From contig CABVSR010000003.1 of assembly GCA_902500995.1 (NCBI GenBank), forward strand, positions 124,001 through 188,000: a stretch of 64,000 bases of DNA, read 5' to 3'. This DNA comes from an uncultured Nitrospira sp. (GTDB lineage Bacteria; Nitrospirota; Nitrospiria; Nitrospirales; Nitrospiraceae). Under the pieces are notes generated by a model. It saw nothing but the letters and a program-made list of their open reading frames with translations. It did no database searches and had not been told where the DNA came from. The translations under genes were made by a program, and so were the position numbers. Shown piece by piece: positions 51,041 to 59,118 of this stretch (its first letter is position 1; each line of letters opens with the position of its first letter).

Positions 51041-52495
51041 TCACTGCGCGCTTCTGGATTTGAGAGCCTCGAGGCGTGGTTTGTCGAGTGTGACGTACAG
51101 AGACTTTTCCTGCGTCACGGTCACGGCGCCTGGTGCTTGGCCTTTCGCTTTCTTGACCCACTTGCGGCGGGTATAGATCACATCGCCCTTCCCGCTTTTT
51201 TTCAAGTCGCTGTAGAGGAGCGCCAATGTGGCCGCGTCCCGTATGGTTTCGGGAGGCGGGTCCGTCCCCTTATCCAATCGCACCACGACATGTGAGCCGG
51301 GCGTGCCGCGCGCATGGAGCCACAAGTCTTCGCTTTTCGCGAGCCCGAAGGTGAGGTCATCGTTCTCGCGAGCATTCCGGCCGACCAGGATAAGATGGCC
51401 GTCCGATGAGACAAAGCGCCGGAATGGTCCTCGAGATTGCTCCTTGGCCTCGCGCGTTCGTCGTCCGGCCGGCGTCGCTGGTCCCCTGCGCCGTCCATCC
51501 GCAGGAGGTGCCTGCCAGGTACCCTGTTGGATCTTGTCCAGTTCCTCCTGGGTCTGCTGAATCTCTGTTTCGACCCTGGCCAGGCGCGGCGAGATCTCCT
51601 TCTGCGCCGACACGAATTTACGATACTTGGCAAAGTAGGCATCCATGTTGGCCTGCGGCCCTTTCGTGGGATCGAGCGGTATCGTGAGTTCAGGCAGTTG
51701 TTCATCGTAATAGTCCACGACCGCCACGGAACTCTGCCCCTTCTTGAGTAAGCCGAGATTCGCCTTCAATAATTCGCCATACCTTGCGTACAGTTCGTAC
51801 CGCGCGGCCTGTTCGAGGTCGTGCCGGAGCGCGGCGGCGCGGCGCAGGAGCTTCTTGAGCAGTTTGCGCAAGCCCGATTCGCGGGCCCGGACCTGAGCCT
51901 GGTGTGACAATTCTGCTTCGCGCTCCCGATAGCAGGCTTCGAGTCCGGCTGAAAGGGGGAAGGGATGATGTGCGGCCGGCTGGTGGGTTTCCGGCTCGGG
52001 AACGCGCACGTCATGCGACGAGGCTCGAACGGGTGCAGCCGGCGGGGGCTGATACAGCAGGCCCAGCCGGTCTTTATTCCGGCGGACTGTGGCGATCGCC
52101 CGGCCTTCCGCATCGAGAAACAGGAGATCCGCATTGCGGCTGAACAGTTCTGCGATCAGCGAGACCGGCCCGTCCCGGCTGGTCAGATCAAGGCGCACGA
52201 TCCGGTCGCCGGGCATGTGGCGAATGGCATCGATGCGCGCCCCCTGGATTCGAGCGCGGAGGAGTTGGCAGAAAGAGGGCGGAGACGGCGGATTGGGCAG
52301 CTGCTGATCCACGAGATGTAGACGCGCCGTTTCGTCCCGGAGGGAGCAGAGGAGTCGGCGCGTATGCCCGGGCACGCGAATCTCGAAGATGAGCTGGTCG
52401 GGGAGCGGTTGAGAAATCTTTTGAATCCAGCCATCGGCGAGGGCTGCCGCCAATTCGTGGACAACGGAACCAATTTCTGTCGCCGTTAGAGCCAT
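51041..52495 (-). CDS. rqcH: NFACT-family protein RqcH (ribosome quality control, Ala-tailing)
   Basis: Cytoplasmic protein of 484 residues that binds stalled 50S subunits and recruits tRNA-Ala to add C-terminal alanine tails. NFACT-N holds PGDRIVRL with Asp97 and Arg98, the pair needed for tRNA recruitment in characterised RqcH. A coiled-coil middle (about 185-300) follows, with IPLDPTKGPQANMDAYFAKY. NFACT-R at the C-terminus has LWLHARGTPGSHVVVRL. It is about 80 residues shorter than Bacillus RqcH. It may also have been called FbpA-like fibronectin-binding, but that name reflects an older annotation. Its stop is 41 bases before the activator gene. Confidence 0.9.
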   Translation of the reverse strand: MALTATEIGSVVHELAAALADGWIQKISQPLPDQLIFEIRVPGHTRRLLCSLRDETARLHLVDQQLPNPPSPPSFCQLLRARIQGARIDAIRHMPGDRIVRLDLTSRDGPVSLIAELFSRNADLLFLDAEGRAIATVRRNKDRLGLLYQPPPAAPVRASSHDVRVPEPETHQPAAHHPFPLSAGLEACYREREAELSHQAQVRARESGLRKLLKKLLRRAAALRHDLEQAARYELYARYGELLKANLGLLKKGQSSVAVVDYYDEQLPELTIPLDPTKGPQANMDAYFAKYRKFVSAQKEISPRLARVETEIQQTQEELDKIQQGTWQAPPADGRRRGPATPAGRRTREAKEQSRGPFRRFVSSDGHLILVGRNARENDDLTFGLAKSEDLWLHARGTPGSHVVVRLDKGTDPPPETIRDAATLALLYSDLKKSGKGDVIYTRRKWVKKAKGQAPGAVTVTQEKSLYVTLDKPRLEALKSRSAQ

Positions 52496-52823
52496 TTTTG
52501 GCCCGCCATGCCCATCCTCGAATCCTCTGATTGCCCCATATTAGTCCACAGTCCGCAAACAGCGGGGAACGGACTCGTTTGTGTAGCGGATTTTACCCAT
52601 TTTTGTCCCATGAGACCAATTCGGTCACAAACGCCCTGATTTGGCCCGAGTGGATCGATGTGGCGCAATCGTCCACACAGGCCAATCGATCAGAGGCGCG
52701 ATAGTGCCCGGTGGCATCCACATTGCTTATTCTGACATCCGTTGGTGGGTGAGTTGTACGAGTGGGCAACAGAGGGCTCCGTGCCGACGGGGCTCTCACC
52801 GGCTGTCCGAAGGGAGGCGACTC
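52496..52823. other. Gene-free region between divergent rqcH and zinc-ribbon genes
   Basis: No gene seen. On the minus strand short related stretches recur (ATGGG-ACAAAAATGG near 52600 and ATGGCGGGCCAAAAATGG ending at the rqcH start). They may be weak operator repeats or chance. No consensus promoter was found in either direction. Confidence 0.4.
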
Positions 52824-53051
52824 ATGACATGCACGCGCTGTGAAGGCCTGATGGTGGTGGATGATTTGGTGGACCTTCAAGAAAGTTATCATCCCATGCG
52901 ATTACGTGGTCACCGGTGCCTCAGTTGCGGGAATGTGGTGGATACCCTGATCCAACGCCACCGGATGGTGCAGCATTCCCATCTCCAACCGGTCCGTGCC
53001 TCCGTTCCGGAAAAGCCGTTCCTCTTCGAGTTGATCAAACGCACGGCGTAA
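52824..53051 (+). CDS. Small zinc-ribbon protein
   Basis: Protein of 75 residues with two CxxC knuckles, Cys3/Cys6 and Cys32/Cys35 (TCTRCEG and RCLSCG), a typical four-Cys zinc ribbon. The loop between is acidic and hydrophobic (VVDDLVDLQE). AGGGAGG sits at ideal distance from the ATG at 52824. A large perfect palindrome follows the stop. A regulatory or nucleic-acid-binding role is plausible; nothing more can be said. Confidence 0.8.
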   Translation: MTCTRCEGLMVVDDLVDLQESYHPMRLRGHRCLSCGNVVDTLIQRHRMVQHSHLQPVRASVPEKPFLFELIKRTA

Positions 53052-53068
53052 TTCGCGCCCACGCCGCT

Positions 53069-53098
53069 CCCCGCGAAACCGGCGCCGGTTTCGCGGGG
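53069..53098. terminator. Perfect 30-bp palindrome after the zinc-ribbon gene
   Basis: Fifteen-base arms (CCCCGCGAAACCGGC and its exact complement) with no loop bases, 17 bases after the stop codon. There is no T-run, so it is not a classical terminator. It could stop transcripts from either side or protect the 3' end. Confidence 0.5.
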
Positions 53099-53298
53099 AT
53101 GTTCCTCTGCTCCGACGTGGCGCTGGCCATTCTCCGCAGAACCTGCGCTTCCTGTCTCCGCTGCTCGTTCCGCGATCACACCATCCGTCTACGATGTGGA
53201 CCCATTTCGGCGGCCGTTTCTCATGGCCTGCTTGTCAGCCTTCAAGCAGTCGCGTACAGTGCGCGCGCACATCTCTTCACTCAGAAAGGCTGGGAGCG

Positions 53299-54846
53299 AT
53301 GACGGTTCTCGATGCGCGGATCCTTGAGCGGTTGATGGAGGAATTCCAGCAATCCATGCGTGGCCTGTTGAGGGACGTGTGCCGTGATTTCACCCGGAAC
53401 TATGCGGATGCGGCCCGTGCCTTCGAGTTACCGATCGACTGGTTCCTGTCACTAGGGCAGTCCTTCACGCAAGCCGAATTGAGCAATTGGAAAGTGGTGG
53501 GGTGGATCGAGTCCCTGAACGATTTGCTGTATTTCGTCGATCTCCTGGCTCAAGTGCGGCAGGAGCGGTCTCGGCAGGATATTGCCGAACAGTTGCGCGC
53601 CGAGTTTCGAGAAAAGTTTTACGAGCACGGCTACGCTGATGACATCTTTCCTTCGGGCAAACCGGAACCGAGATTGCTCCTCGGACGGCTCACGGCGTTG
53701 TGCCGGCGACTGGCTCGGGAAATCATCCAGGAGTCCGTCTGTCTTGCGCCGCGGCTGGCCTGCGCGTGGGTGGCGCAACGACGACGTGAGGCTTGGCTCG
53801 TACCTTGTCATCTGACGGCTGATGTTGAACGGGTGGAATTGCCCTGGGGCTGCGCAATCGGACCGACCGGAGTGTTTTATGAGGCGAGCGGCAGGGTGCG
53901 CACCGCGCTGCGAGGCGCGGAGGGCCAAGGGATCTTCAAGGTGACGGCTTCGGGGATCATGCTTGTAGTCGGCGATCGCACCTACCCCCTGGTTGATTGG
54001 GGCAAGCAGGAGAATTGGCATTGGCGGCGTCTGGATCCGGTGCTGCTTCGAACAAGTCGATATGGGGCTCTGACCCTCGGGCCGACACTCGTTTACGGAA
54101 AGGATAAGACGCCGGTCGGCGTGCGGCCGACGACGGCGGAGGTGGCCCTGCGCATGCGGCGGGCGTTATCGGCCATTGCCACCGCCTGGCCGGCAGGGGA
54201 CCGGTTGCTGGCGCTGCTGACTTCGCGCATCGTGCCGTTGAAAGCCACCGGGGTGGTGAGCTTCAGTTATAGGCACCGGCCGGGGCTATCCGCCATCAAT
54301 TGTTTTGACCGCGATCAACTGGACCTGATCGACGATTTGATCCACGAAAATAGTCATCACCACCTCAATCTGCTTTTGCGCAAGGAGGTGATGTATCGGC
54401 ACGATCATAATCAAGAGGTGTTCTATTCGCCCTGGAGGCGCACGCTGCGGCCGTTGCGCGGAATTCTGCATGCGACATTCACGTTCACCATGGGCGCCAT
54501 GCTGTTCGAGCGGCTCGTGGAAATTGGAAGCGGCAAGGCAGGGACGAGCAGCTGGAAGAAGGCCGGTCTCAACCGGCGGGATCTGGTCCGCGCCCGTTAC
54601 CGTTGCCTCGAAGAAATTGAATCGGTCCGATATTCGCTGAAGGATCTGGAGTATGCAGGCCGCCGTCTGAAGTGGCTGACAAGCGGAGGCAAGGAGCTGG
54701 TCAAGCAATTACACGCAGCCCTCGCCCGTCTGGAGCGGAGGACGCAGGGATATGAACAGGAAGTCAGCCGGTCGCCATTCGGTCCCGCCTTACTCCGGCA
54801 CCGGGCCGAACTGGCCCAGGCGCGCGAGACCTTGAGCCTGATGTGA
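53299..54846 (+). CDS. HExxH-type putative peptide beta-hydroxylase
   Basis: Protein of 515 residues that I assign to the HEXXH peptide-modification family (the group annotated as aKG-HExxH-type peptide beta-hydroxylases). The signature is LIHENSHHHLNLLL with His349-Glu350 and His353, followed by FYSPWRRTLRPLRGILHATFTF, where His391 is a possible third metal ligand. The N-terminal half (1-330) is family-variable. Characterised members hydroxylate Asp/Asn-type residues in ribosomal peptides using 2-oxoglutarate. No radical SAM gene, peptide exporter or obvious precursor is nearby. An ordinary zinc metallopeptidase is the alternative, but the SPWR-RPL-LH block argues against it. Confidence 0.75.
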   Translation: MTVLDARILERLMEEFQQSMRGLLRDVCRDFTRNYADAARAFELPIDWFLSLGQSFTQAELSNWKVVGWIESLNDLLYFVDLLAQVRQERSRQDIAEQLRAEFREKFYEHGYADDIFPSGKPEPRLLLGRLTALCRRLAREIIQESVCLAPRLACAWVAQRRREAWLVPCHLTADVERVELPWGCAIGPTGVFYEASGRVRTALRGAEGQGIFKVTASGIMLVVGDRTYPLVDWGKQENWHWRRLDPVLLRTSRYGALTLGPTLVYGKDKTPVGVRPTTAEVALRMRRALSAIATAWPAGDRLLALLTSRIVPLKATGVVSFSYRHRPGLSAINCFDRDQLDLIDDLIHENSHHHLNLLLRKEVMYRHDHNQEVFYSPWRRTLRPLRGILHATFTFTMGAMLFERLVEIGSGKAGTSSWKKAGLNRRDLVRARYRCLEEIESVRYSLKDLEYAGRRLKWLTSGGKELVKQLHAALARLERRTQGYEQEVSRSPFGPALLRHRAELAQARETLSLM

Positions 54847-54983
54847 GTCTTGCGGGCCCCGCTTCAGTTGAAGCAAAGGTCCCGCTACCCAGGCAGAAGC
54901 TCGATCGGCTTCTGCTCCCTCCTCAGCCTTAAACCAATGGTCTGTCGCACCGGTCGTCACCCGGCCGGTTGTATGTTTCCAGT

Positions 54984-55514
54984 CTATGTGGCGGGCCTGA
55001 CACGAACCAGATACGAGCCGATTTCCGGGTCGCCCGTTTGAGGACTGGCAGTCGGCCCCTCGCTTTCCGCATGCGAGCCGGTCGTATTCGACAGGCTGAG
55101 GGATAACCGGAGGGTTCCGAGAATCCTGGTTGGGACGTCCGGGGGCGGAGCCGGAGGTTTCATGATGCCGCGGCTAGTGATGACGTTGGTCTCTCGATGA
55201 AACACTTTTCCGTCCATGAGGTTTTGCAGCGTCTGAATCGCCTGATGATTCCTGGCATCATTGGGTGACGGGGTGAGGGCTGGTTCCGTCAAGCCTTTGG
55301 TGATGCCGGCATGCCCGCACAATTCGCCGATTTGCCCGCCGTCGGCATACTTGAAGCCGTGCGCCGTCGTGAACTGACCGAATCCGGCCATGATCTCCCG
55401 ATACGATCGTCCGGCAGTTGCCGTGAGGTTCAGCCACTGTAAGTTGGTGTCGGTATCCAAGGTGAGAAGCCGATCCTCGCTGCCCGCAACGAGATCCTGT
55501 TGAATCAGTGCCAT
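54984..55514 (-). CDS. Exported-protein-type DLVAG/LTLDTDT domain protein without signal or sorting tail
   Basis: Protein of 176 residues. DRLLTLDTDTNLQWLNLTAT, AGFGQFTTAHGFKYADGGQIGELCGHAGI are characteristic of a domain that normally occurs in secreted PEP-CTERM proteins (residues 8-65 here). Neither a signal peptide nor a C-terminal sorting motif is present, and the C-terminal half is Pro/Ser-rich. GGAGGG precedes the ATG. It may be a cytoplasmic or truncated derivative. Tandem palindromes at 55662-55697 lie upstream. It converges on the HExxH gene. Confidence 0.68.
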   Translation of the reverse strand: MALIQQDLVAGSEDRLLTLDTDTNLQWLNLTATAGRSYREIMAGFGQFTTAHGFKYADGGQIGELCGHAGITKGLTEPALTPSPNDARNHQAIQTLQNLMDGKVFHRETNVITSRGIMKPPAPPPDVPTRILGTLRLSLSLSNTTGSHAESEGPTASPQTGDPEIGSYLVRVRPAT

Positions 55515-55661
55515 GAGGGCCCTCCATGGTTGGCGGTAGGAGATAGTTCAGCTCGACCACGTTGATACTAGCACAAGGGGATGGAGTGAACGGCACCTGG
55601 GTAGGTGAGCGTGCTGCCTCGAAATAAAGCGTGACACATCATCGGGAAGGTCGCATGATCT

Positions 55662-55697
55662 GTATCTGAGAAGATACGGACGTATCCCCCAAGATAC
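55662..55697. promoter_or_regulatory. Tandem GTATC-N6-GATAC palindromes
   Basis: Two copies of GTATC-N6-GATAC at 55662-55677 and 55682-55697. Centres are 20 bases apart, two helical turns, so two dimers would bind on the same face. They lie 150-180 bases upstream of the minus-strand gene starting at 55514. Confidence 0.5.
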
Positions 55698-55717
55698 GAG
55701 CCACGGCACGACGCTTT

Positions 55718-55849
55718 CTAGAGGCTGCTCAAAAAGGTTATCCAGCAAGGCCGCAAGGAGTGGGGAGACTGAGGCGTACCCGAGAGGGTACGTCGCAGGG
55801 AGCCGCACGACTGAGAACGCGGCTGGGGACCTTTTTCAGCAGCCTCTAG
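55718..55849. repeat. MITE/REP-like hairpin element, copy 2
   Basis: A 132-bp element with 21-base terminal inverted repeats that match at 20 positions (left CTAGAGGCTGCTCAAAAAGG). It is related, in opposite orientation, to the copy at 23864-23984: both share CAAAAAGG, TCCAGCAAGGCCGCA and GAGAACGC blocks. Its right end supplies the stop codon region of the gene at 55846. Confidence 0.75.
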
Positions 55850-56967
55850 GGTTCGACGGTGACGTCGACGTAGGCTGGCACACTATCTGCGCCCTTCTTG
55901 TCGGTCACGCGTAACTTGAAACGAAAGGTGCGGGTTTCCGAGACATAAGGAGCCGTAAACGACGGCTCTGCCATGTTGACGTCCAGCATGGCCACTTTGC
56001 TCCCCCGCACCTGGCCCCAGGCATAAAACAGCGCCTCCCCTTCAGGATCGCGACTCTGCAGTCCGCTCAAGCGCACCTTCGTGCCGGCTTTCACCGTTTT
56101 GGCCGCGCCGGCATGGGCCACCGGCGGTTCATTCGGCTCGGGATTGACCTCCACCCGCACATCCAGCGTGGCTTGCTTGCCGCGGTTTGTCACCGTGAGT
56201 GAGGTCTTGCCGATCCCGACGATCTGGAGCAACCCCTCCGGCAAGACTTTGAGGATCTGATCGTTTCCGGACGTATACACGGTCCCCGCACTGGGTGAGG
56301 ACAGGGGGCGACTGATGCCGTCTGCGAATTCGCCCACCACCGGGAGTTCAAAGATCTTGCCGAGCGAATCCACGTGGCCGTAGGCGGAGGATTGTCCCGT
56401 CCGGCCCAGTTGCAGCGGTTTTTCCGTTTCGAAGTCGATGGCAAGAAGTTCAGCCGCCGGCTGAACCGTGACGAAGACTTCATCGAACACGGTTTTGCGC
56501 CCGAGACGGCCTTGAGAAATGTCGGCAATAGCCAGCAGCCGCATGCGTCCGACGGCATCGGGAGGCACCGGCAAGGGGCCACCGTAGGGCGGCACGCGGT
56601 CCACGGTCGAGGTCAGCGCAGGCAGCGCGACGACCGGGGCTCCGGTGATGCTGTCCTTCTGCCAGTATTTGTCTGTCGACATGCTGCCCTGAGAGCCCTT
56701 CCCCGCGCGATCATCACCCTGCTCCACCAAAGATTCGGTCTGTTCGGGATACCAGTAGTAACGCACTTCGACGAGACCGGCTTCCCGGCTTGCCTCGACC
56801 TCGGCGGTGGTTGGCCGGCCGGATGTCAGCGTCGCACCGTTCGCGGGGGCGACGATGGTGAATGCCAGCCCCGGATCGGAAAGCGCGCCCAGCAGGCAAG
56901 CGCCCGCGAGTAAGTGGACACCGGCCTTCCAGCTCCTCCGGTGTGTCGTCAAGACTCTCTGTGCCAT
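55846..56967 (-). CDS. Exported protein with PKD/Ig-like C-terminal domain
   Basis: Predicted secreted protein of 373 residues. A signal peptide (about 12-36, ending LAFT) is followed by a domain with TIVAPANGATLTSGRPTTAEV (about 37-170), a middle Ig-like/BIG2-type part (about 195-275; LLQIVGIGKTSLTVTNRGKQ) and a PKD/REJ-like domain (about 285-373; GTKVRLSGLQSRDPEGEALFYAWGQ). Such domains mediate adhesion or surface display. The stop codon lies within the inverted repeat of the hairpin element, so the element's insertion may have set the C-terminus. It follows the APC transporter by 4 bases. Confidence 0.75.
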   Translation of the reverse strand: MAQRVLTTHRRSWKAGVHLLAGACLLGALSDPGLAFTIVAPANGATLTSGRPTTAEVEASREAGLVEVRYYWYPEQTESLVEQGDDRAGKGSQGSMSTDKYWQKDSITGAPVVALPALTSTVDRVPPYGGPLPVPPDAVGRMRLLAIADISQGRLGRKTVFDEVFVTVQPAAELLAIDFETEKPLQLGRTGQSSAYGHVDSLGKIFELPVVGEFADGISRPLSSPSAGTVYTSGNDQILKVLPEGLLQIVGIGKTSLTVTNRGKQATLDVRVEVNPEPNEPPVAHAGAAKTVKAGTKVRLSGLQSRDPEGEALFYAWGQVRGSKVAMLDVNMAEPSFTAPYVSETRTFRFKLRVTDKKGADSVPAYVDVTVEP

Positions 56968-56971
56968 GCTC

Positions 56972-58786
56972 TCACCTCGTGAGGTGGTAGGGGACGTCGG
57001 TCAAGATGACGCGTTCCTTGAACAGGAGCGCGCCTTTCAGCATGAAGGCCCGTTGGTTGTGCAGGATATTCTGCCACCACCGCGCCGGAAGAATTTCCGG
57101 AATCACCACGGTCACCCAGCATTCCTGATCCTTCTGTAACACCTGTTCGATGTAGTCCAGCAGAGAACTCAGAACGGAACGGTAGGGAGAAGGCAGCACG
57201 GTTAGAGGAACCCCGCAACCCCACTGAGCCCATTGGATTTCCACCCGGGCGGTTTCTTCGGGATCGACATCGACGAGAACAGCCCGAATATCTCCGGACC
57301 GACTGCGCGCGTAGTCCACCGCGCGGATGACGGCGCGATTGACGCCGCCGATCGGCAGCACCACGATATTCCGCCGCGGCAGGGGCGGGCGGTGTCCCCG
57401 GGAGAGGGCAACCTGCTCCGAGACGGCTTTGTAGTGTGATCGAATCGCGCGGAAAAACATGATCAACAGAGGGATCAGCACAATGACGATCCAGGCGCCA
57501 TGGGCGAACTTGGTACTGGCGATGATCAGTGTGGCGATGGCGGTCGTGACGGCGCCGATGCCGTTGACCAGCAATTTCTTTTCCCAGTGCGGGCCTTTTT
57601 TGACGAGCCAGCGTTTCACCATGCCTGCTTGCGAAATCGTAAACGAGAGGAACACGCCGACGGCGTACAGCGGGATGAGCGCGTGGGTATCGCCGTTGAA
57701 CAGAACAATCAGCAGGCAGGAAAACACCCCGAGGATAATGACACCGTTGGAGAAGACCAGGCGATCTCCCATCATGGACATTTGATGGGGCATATAGCTG
57801 TCGCGAGCCAGAATCGAGGCCAACCGGGGGAAGCCGTTGAAGCTGCTGTTGGCGGCCAGGATCAAAATGGTCATGGTCGAGGCCTGGACGAGGAAGTACA
57901 GCAGGCCGGTTCCGAAAGTGGCGCGTGCAATTTGAGAGACGACCGTCTCGTCGCTTTTCGGGACGATGCCGAAATAATAGGCCATGGCGCTGATGCCGAT
58001 GAACAGACTGCCCAGGATCACGGCCATGCCGATCATGGTGAAGGCGGCGTTTTGGGGTTCAGGCTTCTTAAAGGCGGAGACACCGTTTGAAATGACTTCC
58101 ACACCTGTCAGCGCTGTACAACCGGAAGAAAAGGCCCGGAGGAGCAGGAACAGCGTCAAGGGTTCCGTGGCAGCAAGACTCGGCAGCGGTTCGACGCGTG
58201 TGGCATGGCCAAGCAAAATTTGAATGGCGCCCACGCCGAGCATGGCCATCAGAGTGCCAATAAACAGATAGGTGGGGACGGCAAAAAACTGTCCCGATTC
58301 GCGGACTCCGCGCAGGTTGACGACGGTGACAAGGAGGATGGCGGCGATCCCCAGGGCTTCCCTGTGGGCCAGAAGCTCCGGGACGGCAGAGGTCAGCGCG
58401 GCGATCCCGGCCGCGACGCTGACCGCGACCGTCAAGACGTAGTCGATCATCAATGCCGCCGCCGCCACCAGGCCGGGCCATTCCCCGAGATTGGACCTGC
58501 CGACGATATAGGCGCCGCCGCCTTCCGGATATTCAAAAATGATCTGGCGATAGGACATGGTCAGGATGACCAGCAGACCGATGATCGAGAGGCTGACCGG
58601 GATGGAATACCCCACCATGGCCGCGCCGGCCAGGGTGAGGACGAGCAAGATCTCCTCCGTGGCGTAGGCCACTGAAGACAAGGCATCGGAGGAAAAGACG
58701 GCTAGGGCGAGTCGCTTAGAAAGGCGTTCGTGAGCGGCTTCCTTCGTCTTGAGTGGCAGGCCAACAAGCCACCGTTTCAAGATCAT
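56972..58786 (-). CDS. APC-superfamily transporter, KimA/YdaO-like
   Basis: Inner-membrane transporter of 604 residues with about twelve helices and a C-terminal soluble domain (about 455-604). SSDALSSVAYATEEILLVL and YPEGGGAYIVGRSNLGEW are signatures of the KimA-like branch of APC permeases, which take up potassium or amino acids. The soluble tail with IVVLPIGGVNRAVIRAVDYAR resembles a USP-like regulatory domain that in KimA is bound by cyclic di-AMP. Substrate is not decided. It is the first gene of a two-gene unit, divergent from the multicopper oxidase. Confidence 0.86.
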   Translation of the reverse strand: MILKRWLVGLPLKTKEAAHERLSKRLALAVFSSDALSSVAYATEEILLVLTLAGAAMVGYSIPVSLSIIGLLVILTMSYRQIIFEYPEGGGAYIVGRSNLGEWPGLVAAAALMIDYVLTVAVSVAAGIAALTSAVPELLAHREALGIAAILLVTVVNLRGVRESGQFFAVPTYLFIGTLMAMLGVGAIQILLGHATRVEPLPSLAATEPLTLFLLLRAFSSGCTALTGVEVISNGVSAFKKPEPQNAAFTMIGMAVILGSLFIGISAMAYYFGIVPKSDETVVSQIARATFGTGLLYFLVQASTMTILILAANSSFNGFPRLASILARDSYMPHQMSMMGDRLVFSNGVIILGVFSCLLIVLFNGDTHALIPLYAVGVFLSFTISQAGMVKRWLVKKGPHWEKKLLVNGIGAVTTAIATLIIASTKFAHGAWIVIVLIPLLIMFFRAIRSHYKAVSEQVALSRGHRPPLPRRNIVVLPIGGVNRAVIRAVDYARSRSGDIRAVLVDVDPEETARVEIQWAQWGCGVPLTVLPSPYRSVLSSLLDYIEQVLQKDQECWVTVVIPEILPARWWQNILHNQRAFMLKGALLFKERVILTDVPYHLTR

Positions 58787-59118
58787 GGGTCATTATGCCT
58801 CAACTGGCGGAAGAGAGACAATGGAGTCCGGTGACGGGCAACGGGGACGCCGGTGGATTTCGATTCAGCATGCGCGGTGTCTGCGGTGCGCGATGACGTA
58901 GGGGCGGATTCGCGGTGCTCACGGCGCGAGGGGGTTGACAGAGACCCGGGACTTCAGTAATCTCCGGCCCTTGTTTCACAGGAGTGGCTTGCGCGCGTGA
59001 TGCCGCAGCAGTATGCCAAAGGCGTTGCACAAGTCTGAGGTTGTCATGTTCTAATTCGTAGGCGCTCATCACATTTAACACCTAGTTTCTCTCCAACTCT
59101 ATCCAAGGAGGCCGGTCC
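58787..59118. other. Divergent promoter region
   Basis: 332 bases between the APC transporter and the multicopper oxidase, no gene seen. It is GC-rich near the transporter and drops to an AT-rich patch (about 59040-59080) ahead of the oxidase, where a promoter is likely, but no consensus pair could be fixed. Confidence 0.4.

Noticed and set aside
52486-52668. Minus-strand frame with repeated GQKW-like units upstream of rqcH
   Set aside because: It comes from short similar DNA stretches, has no ribosome-binding site and overlaps the rqcH start.
54850-55041. A 63-residue frame after the HExxH gene as a possible precursor peptide
   Set aside because: It starts without a ribosome-binding site and overlaps the convergent gene; it has no leader-like or core-like pattern.
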